The position numbers and the translations under genes are program-made. A stretch of DNA of 64,000 bases from Sipunculus nudus (lineage: Eukaryota; Annelida; Sipuncula; Golfingiida; Sipunculidae), in NCBI GenBank assembly GCA_026874595.1, contig CM049320.1, positions 16,936,988 through 17,000,987 on the forward strand, written 5' to 3'. This document shows, piece by piece, positions 1 through 9,830 of this stretch. Positions within the stretch are counted from its first letter, which is position 1; each line of letters starts with the position of its first letter. The notes under the pieces were generated by a model. That model made no database searches. It was not told where the DNA came from and saw only the letters and a program-made list of their open reading frames with translations.

Positions 1-912
1 AAGTTTTTCATTAAAATCTCGAAGGTATTAAGTCCTAGTGACCAAATTCTTGGCATGGTAGGGGATTTTTGAGACATCTAATTGTATGCCAATTTTTAGG
101 AACTGAGAGCTGAAGCTGGGGAGCTGAGCACTTGCAAACTGCATGACACTAGCTTGATGTAAACAATATGTTACATGGTGCTTGAAAACTTGAATAAAAT
201 CTACAGTTTTTGATCAACTGGTTTCAAATTTTTGGTGTTAACAGTTGAAATGGTAACAAAAACATGATGTGAAATTTAAATCTACAGTACTTACAGGAAA
301 AAAACGTGCCATGGTCAAAGTTGGGCAAAATTTAAGGTACCAATTTTATATTTTTGTTAATATTTTAAAAAATTTAAAAGATTTTGATCTAATTTTGGGT
401 ATACAATTTAATTTTGATTAATTAAAGTTATATTACTGGAAAAAAAGTTTATAGCTTTAACATATTTTGTGTTAAGTGATCAAATATCTTTCCTGATTTA
501 TTACACAATGCATTATGTTTGGGCCCATAACATTTTAAATTTATATAATACAGACATAATTTCTGGCATGTTCATAGGAATTATATAGAGGAATAATTAT
601 GGTAAATATGAGGAAAAACAGATAAGTGGTTTTGATATTAGGCAGTCCTGAAGTGTAAAAATAGGTTTTTAATAAAAAATTGAGGTTTTTCCTTAATTTC
701 TCAAAGGAACAAAGTCGCAAAGACCCAGTTTTCAGCTTGGTAGGAGATCTTGGGGACATCTAACATTATGCCGAATTTTGGATTCCTAGGTCTTACGGTT
801 TCAAAACGTGCCACATCTACGGACGGACAGACAGACGGACAGCCAGACGGACGGACGACGGACAATGGACCACAACTACAGCTCAGATGACTTATAGTCA
901 GCTGAGCTAAAA
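1..912 (-). repeat. A-family interspersed repeat, copy 1 (left end off window)
   Basis: The A family is defined by a terminal near-perfect hairpin, AGCTCAGNTGACT-ATA-AGTCANCTGAGCT, always flanked outward by at least four A/T. Next come a GACGG/CCGTC microsatellite and ~680-bp AT-rich monomers with markers GTTATGGGCCCAAACATAATG, CCTAATATCAAAACCACT and AAATTTTGCCCAACTTTG. I call '+' the orientation that begins TTTAGCTCAGCTGAC. This copy is reversed, ending with the hairpin at about 880-909. The marker GCCATGGTCAAAGTTGGGC is at about 308. Confidence 0.75.
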
Positions 913-1059
913 AAACTAAAAAATATATGTTAAAATATTAGAATTCTAAGTTGCAATCATTATTTATCCAGAGTGTAGCTCATATTGGGTCATATTATGC
1001 ATACACATATATTTTATTATTTTTAAATCACAAATGTTTAAACTGAAATTAAAAGAAAA

Positions 1060-3371
1060 CTAGGTGCCAGAGTATCCCCAGACATAGTAGCCCCCCCCCC
1101 CCTCTTTAAGAATAGGCCCCCATTTTTAGCAGCATATACTGACACTTGGCATATTTATTGTGTCTTCCATCTATCAATCCACAATCTTGTTGAAGATGTT
1201 GGTCCTGTGACCTTGATCTTTTTAAAGATGTGTCCTGTGACCTTGACCTTTGACCTCATGACCCAAAAATCAATTCGGGTCTTGCTTTTCCAATGGGACA
1301 TATACACGTCAAATTTGAAATCTATACATCTATAAAGCAGGAATAATCATCCAGAAACTAATTTTTGGACAGATGGCTCCTGTGACCTTAACCTTTCACC
1401 TTGTGACCTCAAATTTGATAGGGTTCTTCCTCTCTTGATAGGTGAACTATATGTGCAAGATGAAAGATCTGAGATGAAATGTTTGGCTGAAAATGCATCC
1501 ACATCTTTTTAAAGATGTGTCCTGTGACCTTTACCTTTGACCTCATGACCCCAAAATCAATTTGGGTCTTGCTTTTCCAATGGAACATATACAAGTCAAG
1601 TTTGAAATCCATACATCAATAAAAGCAGGAATTATCATCCAGAAACTAATTTTTGGACAGATGGCTCCTGTGACCTTCACCTTTGACCTTGTGACCTCAA
1701 AATTGATAGGGGTCTTCCACTCTTGGCAGATGAACTCTATGTGCAAGATAAAAGATCTGAGATACATTGTTTGGCTGAAAATGCATCCACAATCTTTTTA
1801 AAGAGGTTTCCTGTGACCTTGACCTTTGACCTCATGACCCCAAAATCAATTCTGGTCTTGCTTTTCCAATGGGTCAAATACAAGTCAAGTTTGAAATCCT
1901 TACATCAATAAAAGAAGGAATTATCATCCAGAAATTAATTTTTGGACAGATGGCTCCTGTGACCTTCATCTTTGACCTAGTGACCTCAAAATTGATATGG
2001 TTCTTCCTCTCTTGGTAGGTGAACTATATGTGCAAGATGAAAGATCTGAGATGAAATATTTGGCTGAAAATGCATCCACATCTTTTTAAAGATGTGTCCT
2101 GTGACCTTTACCTTTGACCTCATGACCCCAAAATCAATTTGGGTCTTGCTTTTCCAATGGGACATATACAAGTCAAGTTTGAAATCCATGCATTAATAAA
2201 AGCAGGAATTATCATCCAGAAACTAATTTTTGGACAGATGGCTCCTGTGACCTTCACCTTTGACCTTGTGACCTCAAAATTGATAGGGGTCTTCCACTCT
2301 TGGCAGATGAACTCTATGTGCAAGATGAAAGATCTGAGATAAATTGTTTGGCTGAAAATGCATCCACAATCTTTTTAAAGATGTGTCCTGTGACCTTGAC
2401 CTTTGACCTCATGACCCCAAAATCAATGGGAGTCTTGCTTTTTCAATGGGACATATATAAGTCAAGTTTGAAATCAATACATCAATAAAAGCAGGAATTA
2501 TCATCCAGAAACTAATTTTTGGACAGATAGCTCCTGTGGCCTTGACCTTTGGCCTTGTGAACCCAAAATTGATATGGATCATCCACTATGGGCAAGTGAG
2601 CTATATATTCAAGATGGAAGACCTGGGATGAAAGTTTGGCGTAAAATGCATCCACAGTATCTTTTAAGATGTCAGTCCAGTGACCTTGACCTTTCACTTC
2701 ATGACCCTAGAACCTATAGGGTTCTTTCTTTAGTGGTGGGATACATAAGTCATGTTTGAAATCCATATGGCTATCAACACTGGAGATATCATAAGAGGTG
2801 TGTGATTTTCACCATATATGGCAATATTCAAGGTCAAGGCCACTCTCATAGGAAAGGTCATGACCCCAATTTAAATAAACATCATCCCATAACCCCTACC
2901 TATGTATATGCATAATATAAAAGAAATCTGTCCATTAGTTTTTGACTTCTAATGCTTACAGTACTGTATGGTGGCAATTTTTGGGGGCATTAAACGGCAC
3001 GAAAACAAGTAAAGAATAATAGGTGGGGCCACCAGTTTCTGGAACATGACAACCCTATCCTTGATCTTCCATCAACTTGATTTTGGGATAAATCCATGCA
3101 AGATTTCTTGAGATATTAAAGAATTTGTGTGATTTTCCCCACATTGGACCTATTCAAGGTCAAGGACACTCTCCTAGTAAAGGTCATGACCTCATTTTAA
3201 ATAGGCGTCATCCTCTTACCCATATCTATACATATACCAAGTTTGGTAAAGTTCCGTGAAAATTTTTTGTGTTATCCCGCCAACAAGATTTATATGTGGC
3301 GGCAGCGGCGGCGGTGGCGGCGGCGGCGGGACCGGTATGAAAACATAGTATCCCCCGACTTTGTCTGGGGA
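1060..3371 (-). mobile_element. Helitron-like non-autonomous element, family C, copy 1
   Basis: On the minus strand the element begins A/TCCCCAGACAAAGTCGGGGGAT, a subterminal palindrome followed by ACTATGTTTTCAT and a GCCGCC-rich tract (3300-3332), and ends CACCTAG/T at 1063-1060, i.e. a CTRR terminus followed by T. Host sequence reads AAAGAAAA on one side and (TACAA)TAATGC on the other, against AAAGAAAATAATGC in unoccupied paralogues. The 5' boundary could be off by up to five bases. The interior is a tandem array. No Rep/helicase coding capacity is present. Classification rests on termini and insertion pattern. Confidence 0.5.
1224..2760 (+). repeat. ~288-bp tandem array with TGACCT half-site clusters
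   Basis: Six units, with TCCTGTGACC or its variant recurring about every 286-289 bp near 1233, 1520, 1808, 2096, 2385 and 2670. Each unit also contains a second TGACC-rich block about 150 bp away. Exact TGACCTTGACCTTTGACCT occurs at 1238-1256, 1814-1832 and 2391-2409; other units carry one- or two-base variants. The array is the interior of the Helitron-like element. The open frames repeated through it are periodic by-products. Confidence 0.85.
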
Positions 3372-4706
3372 TACAATAATGCTACAACATGGCATCTACA
3401 AGATTATTCCTTGAATCACTATTTAAAAGTTTTGCACATTGGAGTTTTCAGTTCATGCTTAATTTTATTCACCAAAATAAAATAAAAGATTCAGTAAATT
3501 TAATAAAATAAAAACATCTTTTTAAATAAAATATACACACTGTTGGTTGAATGAGGGACAAACATAATCATTGTGCTAATTACTATCTCGGCTATAATTT
3601 TTTACTGGAATTAATAGTCAATTTCACATCTGGTGAAGTTTTTACTCTTCTGAAGTAAGAATTTACTTATCTGATAAACATCCACACTTTCATAGCAATA
3701 CACCACTTTGTGGACACAATTAAATGTGCACTTTGATCATTGTAACCCTGGTGGTACAATTCAAAATCTAAAATGTAGCATAGCCAAGAATAAAAGAAAA
3801 TACAGAAAATTATAACATTCATCTAGTTAATGCACCATCGGGGGGGGGGGGGTGCAGGGCAGAGTGGAAGCCTGCTAGTAGTGGCCAAGCTGGGCCAAGG
3901 CAAGCTGCCTGGGGTGGGTTACATAATGCAAGTGAAGGCTGTGTTACCAGGTGGGCTAGATGTAAACAACACTTGACATGGTGTATGAAAACTTGAATAA
4001 AAGCTACTCTTTTCAATCAATTCCTTTGAAATTTCAGATTTTAAAAGATTAAATCCTTATGTATATATGCTGTGAAAATTAAATCAACAGTGCCTACTGG
4101 GAAAAAATGTGCCATTGCCAAAGTTGGACAAAATTTAAGGTATTGATTTTTTATTTATGCTAATAACTTGAAAAATTGGCAAAATTCAGATCTAATTTTG
4201 GGTAAACCATTGAATCTTGATTAAATAAAGTTATATTCCTGAAAAAAAAGTCTCCAGCTTCAGCAATTCTCATGTTAGGTGAGTAAATATATTTCCTGAT
4301 TTTTTAAAAATTGCATTATATTTGGGCCCATAACTTCAAAATAATACCTAATACTGACCTTATTTTTGATATGTTCATAGAAAATGTATGGAAGAATATG
4401 AATACTAAATATGATCAAAAACAGATCAGTGGTTTTGATATTAGGCAGCCTTGAAGTGTTACAATGGCTTTTTTATGGAAAACAGAGGTTTTTCCTTAAT
4501 ATCTCGAAGGAACGGAGTCCTAATGACCCAATTTTCAGTATGGTAGGAGATTTTGGGGACATCTAATGGTATGCAAAATTTTGGATACGTAGGTCCAATG
4601 GTTTTAAAACGTGCCCTGTTAATGGACGGACAGCTGGACGGCCGGACGGACGACGGACAAAGGACCACCACTATAGCTCAGATGACTTACAGTCAGCTGA
4701 GCTTAA

Positions 4707-5029
4707 AATTGAATATTTATATTTTTTTTAAATGGTATCAGGAAAAAAGAAAAGTATTCTCAGCTATGAAACTAATACATGTGTTACAAGGATCAAAACA
4801 CCCAATATATTATACCAGGTGCAAACTGGAGTTGGGAATGTTTAATTTTATGAATTGAAATAAAGGATCAGCAATATAAATTTTGATTATTTAGCCAGTA
4901 TCATGTAACCACTGATACAACCATGAGTTATAAGTCAAACAAATTAAAATTTTTAATGAGCACTTGTCTGAGTAATATTTAAAATTTTTGACATATTTAT
5001 TTATTATTTTAATTTTGTAATAAATATAA
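4707..5029. other. AT-rich stretch, nothing recognised
   Basis: Low-complexity AT-rich sequence between two A-family copies. No coding signal, hairpin or known repeat end was seen. Confidence 0.5.
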
Positions 5030-5864
5030 ACAACAAGTCAAACACCTGGAAAAGACCTGGAAATTTAGATTAATTGAATATAATCAACTGCATCCTTGTC
5101 TATAATTATCTTGCTTCATATAATCCCTAATAGTAAACAACAATTTATTTTAATTATTTATTTTTCATTTTTATGGTTGAAATGAAAAATACCCAATGGT
5201 GACTGAATGGTGTCATTTGAAATACAATTTTGGCCATCCATGGAAGATCCACAAATGATCAGTAATTGCAAGGTAATTCCCTGTAAATTATTAATTATAA
5301 ATTCCTTTTCCATTTATTTTTTAGTTCTTATTATAAACCAAGAATTAAAAAAAAAAGTTTATTGTTGGACAGTTAGATCCAGCTGAAGCCACCCAAGAGC
5401 TGGCTGGCTCCAGAGTGCCTAGCTTCAAGCATGCATAATTGGCCTGAAAGGTCAATGTGGGGACATAAAAGAGAGGCTTCAGTACAGCCTAGGTGTGATA
5501 TGGTCTCATAAAAACTTTCATAAAAGCTAGTTTTTGATCAATCCCTTTTAAAACTTCAGAATTTAGAAGCTAAAATCCTTACGTGTGCAAGATATGAAAA
5601 TTATATCAACAGTGCTTACAGGGAAAAAACATGCCATGGCCAAAGTTGAGCAAAATTTAAGGTACTGATTTTATATTTATGCTAATAACTTATAAAATTT
5701 GAAAAATTCAGAACTAATTTTGGGAATACAATTGAATCTTGATTAAATAATGTTATATCCCTGGCAAAAAATCTCTACCTTCAGCGATTCTCATGTTAAG
5801 AGAGTAAATATATTTCTTGATTTTTTACAAAGTGCATTATGTTTAGGCCCATAACTTAAAACAA

Positions 5865-7596
5865 CTAGAATACGGGTAGTCGACAAGCGACTACGTGTAT
5901 CCGCCTAAATCAGAGTGGAACTGGTGAAGTGAGGCATGGATTAAGTGGCAAGGGGAAATAGAGTGAAGTGTTGCATATGTCTGCAGCCAAATTGTGTATG
6001 AAGGTTGCCCCCCCTTCCACAAAATCCAAAAAGCTGTCCCAGTTGTATACATATGCAAAATTTAAGGCAGATAAGTCAAACCACTACATGTATATGAGTG
6101 ATTTTAGCCTGTGGCAGACAATCAGATGGACGCTGAGCAAAAATGGTTGCAGGTGATGGCACCAGTTTTGCGTATGATAAAGAGCTATGTGAGAACTATA
6201 CACATGCAAAACTTTGGCCGAATCGGTCAAACGGTTCCCAAGATATGAGCTTGGATGTCTGCTGCATAAACTAGAATGCAGGTGGCTCCACCTGTCATAA
6301 AATCAAGAGAGCTGTCGGGGATGTATAAACCTGCAAAATTTTAGCCAGATATGTCAAACCACTGCCGAGATATGAGTGATTTTATCCCATGGCAGACAAA
6401 CAGACAAGAGCTGTGCAAAAATGGCTGTAGGTGGCGCCACCAGTTTTGCGTATGTTATAAAGCTCTCCAAGGGCTACATTTGTGCAGAAAAATTTTCCTG
6501 ATCAGTCAAACGGTTCCCGAGATATGAGCTTGGATGTCTGCAGCGTAAACGTGAATGAAGGTGGCGCCACCTGTCATAAAATCAGAAAAGCTATCCAGGA
6601 TGTATACGCATGCCGAATTTCAGGTGAATTAGCCAAGTCACTGCAGAGATATGAGTGATTTTAACCCAAGGCAGACAAACAGATGGACACTGTGCAAACA
6701 TGGTTGCAGGTGGCGCCACCATTTTTTGTGTATGTTATAAAGCTCTCCAAGGGCTACATTTGTGCAAAAAAATTTTCCTGATCAGTCAAACGGTTCCCGA
6801 GATATGAGCTTGGATGTCTGCAGCATAAACGTGAATGTAGGTGGCGCCACCTGTCACAAAATCAGAAAAGCTATCCAGGATGTATATGCATGCCAAATTT
6901 CAGGTGAATTAGTCAAGTCACTGCAGAGATATGAGTGATTTTAACCCAAGGCAGACGAACAGATGGACACTGTGCAAACATGGTTGCAGGTGGCGCCACC
7001 ATTTTTTTGTGTATGTTATAAAGCTCTCCAAGGACTACATTTGTGCAAAAAAATTTTCCTGATTGGTCAAACGGTTCCCGAGATATGAGCTTGGATGTTT
7101 GCAGCGTAAACGTGAATGTAGGTGGCGCCACCTGTCACAAAATCAGAAAAGCTATCCAGGATGTATACGCATGCCAAATTTCAGGTGAATGAGTCAAGTC
7201 ACTGCAGAGATATGAGTGATTTTAACCCAAGGCAGACGAAAAGATGGACACTGTGCAAACATGGTTGCAGGTGGCGCCACCATTTTTTGTGTATGTTATA
7301 AAGCTCTCCAAGGGCTACATTTGTGCAAAAAATTTTTCCTGATCCTTCAAACGGTTCCCGAGATATGTGGGTTTATGTGTGGAAACAGACGCACAAACGG
7401 ACGCAGAGCACAGAGGAAAGGTCAGAGGTCAAAACAAAATCGGGGCGCAGCAGTTTACATGTGACCCGAACATAATCCCGGGTTTCGTAAAATTCCGCCC
7501 AGCGGTTACGGAGGATTTCTCTGGAAACCTACGCGGCGGCAGCGGCGGCGGCGTGCAGCTGAAAACATAGTATCCGCAAAACTCTGTTTTGGTGGA
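5865..7596 (-). mobile_element. Helitron-like non-autonomous element, family B, copy 1
   Basis: Read on the minus strand, the element starts A/TCCACCAAAACAGAG and ends with the hairpin GTAGTCG-CTTGT-CGACTAC (positions 5894-5876), then CCGTATT, then CTAG at 5868-5865, followed by host T. A stem-loop about 11 bases from a CTRR end is the classic Helitron 3' signature. A GCCGCC-rich tract lies near the other end (7530-7555). The interior is a 280-bp tandem array. No replicase gene is present, so it is non-autonomous. Confidence 0.6.
6430..7281 (+). repeat. ~280-bp tandem array with perfect palindrome GGTGGCGCCACC
   Basis: The 12-bp self-complementary GGTGGCGCCACC occurs at 6430, 6560, 6709, 6840, 6989, 7121 and 7270, with alternating spacings of about 130 and 149 bp, giving a 280-bp unit with two palindromes. 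Each half also carries GAGATATGAG and GGCAGAC(G/A)AACAGATGGAC. Upstream units (5960-6430) are more diverged. Confidence 0.85.
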
Positions 7597-8606
7597 TAAA
7601 ATTGCACAATACTGACATTATTTCTGGCATATGCATAGAGAATGTATAGAAAAATATGTATATTATATATGATCAAAGTCAGATCAGTAGTTTTGATATT
7701 AGGCAGTCTTAAAGTGTAACAATGAGTTTTTAATGGAAAAATGAAGTTTTTTCTTAATATCTCGAAGGAATGCAGTCCTAGTGACCAAACTTTTAGTATG
7801 GTAGGGGATTTGGGAGACATCTAACTGTATGCAAAATTTAAGGAACTTAGAGCTGAAGCTGGGGAGCTTAGTTCTAGCAAACTGTATAACTCTAGCTTGA
7901 TGTAAACAATATGTGACATGGTGCTTGAAAACTTGAATAAAATCTACAGTTTTTGATCAACTGGTATCAAATATTTGGTGTTAACAGTTGAAATGGTAAC
8001 AAAAACATGATTTGAAATTTAAATCCACAGCAGTTACAGGATAAAAAAAGGTGCCATGGTCAAACTTGGGCAAAATTTAAGGTACCAATTTTATATTTTT
8101 GCCAACATTTAAAAAAAATTTTGGTACACAATTAAATTTTGATTAATTAAAGAAGTATTACTGAAAAACAGTCCCTACCTTTAACACTTTTGGTCTTAAG
8201 TGACCAAATATCTCTTGATTTTTTACAAAGTCGCTTATGCTTGGGCCCATATTTTTTTAAATTAAATAATACTGACTTAATTTCTGGCATGTACATAGGA
8301 ACCATATAGAGGAATATTCATGGTAAATATGAAGAAAACGGGATGAGTGGTTTTGATATTAGGCAGTCCTGAAGTGTGAAAATAGATTTCTAATAAAAAA
8401 TTGAGGTTTTTCCTTAATATCTCGAAGGAATGAAGTCCTATTGACCCAATTTTTGGCATGGTAGGAGATTTTGGGGACATCTAACTGTATGCCCAATTTC
8501 AGATTCGTAGGTCCAATGGTGTCGAAACATGCCAGTCTTACAGACAGACGGACGGACAAAGGACCACGACTATAGCTCAGATGACTTATAGTCAGCTGAG
8601 CTAAAA

Positions 8607-9652
8607 ATTATGCTGATTAATATTTCAAATAAGTTTTATAAAAATCCATTATATTCCTTGTACCTCATTGCAGTGACACCATGAATTGGCCTGTACAAAG
8701 CAGCCTGGTGACTTCTGACCTCATTAAATATGCCTGAATTTTGCTGAGAATTTAATTTGAGGTGAGAAACTCTATTGGTAAATATGTATGAGTTTCATGA
8801 AAATCCACAGGATATTTGGTAAGTCACGACAGTGCCTCCAAAGTGTGGCGGCCTCTGGCCTCATTAATTAAGCATGGATTCTGCCGGAAATTGAACTTAG
8901 ATGAAACATTTTATTGATTAACATTTCTGTAAAGTTTGATCAAAATCCAACATATGATGATAATCTACTGGTTAGTTGTTATGGTGAGTTTGTGTAAATC
9001 CATCAAAGCCCCATTAAGTTATTGTGGCAACACTAAAAGTTAATGGTTGAAGGGACAGATCGTGGGTAAACCATAATACGTCCCATCCATATACGGGCAT
9101 ATGAAAAGTTATTCACAGATTTTGAAGAAATTTTCAGGATAGCCTGGCAATGATATGAGGAAGAATTGATTAAATTTTTGGGGTGATCTGGATCACCATC
9201 AGGTCCAGGATTTTTTTTAAGAAATTGAGAACTGCTTTTCTTACAATGCCATATAGGGGTAATCAGCTGCCTTTTTAAGTTTGTTGCCACTGGATGGTGT
9301 ACAGTGACAGTATGCTATAACGTTCAGTGACTGTCTTGCTGTGATCATCCCATATTTCGACAATGACATATGGGGTAATGAGCTGCCTTGGCCAAGGTAT
9401 GTGCTCTCTGAGAGCAAATTTCTAGTTTGGATTATTTTGGCAGTCAATTATGCTGTTATAAACAAAGAAAATATAAACAAAATAGTTTGTGTACCATGGA
9501 TATCAATATTTTATCAATATACCAATCTTTTAGGTTTCTTAACAACATGGTTATATAATTCATAGTAATACAGATGATAATAAAGATAATACAGATGATT
9601 TTATCTTTCAACCATCCAACATAATTTTACAAGCGATTTTACTAATACCCAC
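8607..9652. other. Intergenic or intronic stretch with a degenerate repeat
   Basis: From 8630 to 9000 there are two or three diverged units (AGTTT..ATNAAAATCCA..., CTCATTAAATATGCCTGAATTTTGC and CTCATTAATTAAGCATGGATTCTGC). From 9000 to 9650 nothing was recognised. If the minus-strand gene continues left, this is its intron. Confidence 0.4.
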
Positions 9653-9830
9653 CCTGATCATCTGGTGTGATGACGTACACAGGGGGCGCGGCCTGTGCCT
9701 GCTTGGCAGTGACTGATCGAGTAATTCTTGGTGGGAGGATTTCTGGGATCTCGGGAATCTCTGGTGATTTGGTGGCTTGATGAATCATAGGTTTCAGTAT
9801 GCTCCGAGCAGAAGTACTCACAGGTGGGTT
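9653..9830 (-). CDS. Coding exon (178 nt) of the acidic protein, leftmost one seen
   Basis: The acceptor TTTTATTTTGACAG ends just before 9830. The exon is open in phase 0 for 59 codons (NPPVSTSARSILKPMIHQ... PPRITRSVTAKQAQ... VYVITPDDQ). The donor CAGG/GTGGGT is at 9653/9652. If the donor were not used the frame would run only three more codons to TAG at 9644-9642. No polyadenylation signal on this strand was noticed nearby, so splicing to an exon beyond the left edge is preferred. GC content is clearly higher than in the flanking DNA. Confidence 0.7.

Larger units (their letters stand above)
913..4706 (-). repeat. A-family copy 2, interrupted by a Helitron-like element at 1060-3371
   Basis: Segments 913-1059 and 3372-4706 are contiguous in two other copies: 26720-28110, and inverted near 59880-59280. 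This copy carries the G13 tract at 3840-3852 and the CCATTGCCAAAGTTGGAC marker, and ends with the terminal hairpin at about 4677-4704. The junction AAAGAAAA/TAATGC in the uninterrupted copies marks the insertion point. Confidence 0.7.
5030..8606 (-). repeat. A-family copy 3, interrupted by a Helitron-like element at 5865-7596
   Basis: Segment 5030-5864 matches, inverted, about 61000-61850 (shared CATATAATCCCTAAT, AATGGTGTCATTTG-type and AAGCATGCATAATT-type blocks). Segment 7597-8606 matches, inverted, about 57750-58800. It ends with the GACGGACGGAC tract and the terminal hairpin at about 8577-8604. Confidence 0.68.

Noticed and set aside
1409-2759. Series of similar ~60-80 codon open frames on both strands
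   Set aside because: They recur at the 288-bp period of the tandem array and reflect the repeat, not a gene family.
6430-7281. CRISPR-like regular repeats
   Set aside because: Units are ~280 bp, alike over their whole length with no unique spacers, and the context is a eukaryotic mobile element.
9642-9644. TAG as the stop codon of the acidic-protein gene
   Set aside because: A better explanation is splicing at CAGG/GTGGGT just before it; no polyadenylation signal noticed nearby. Not excluded.
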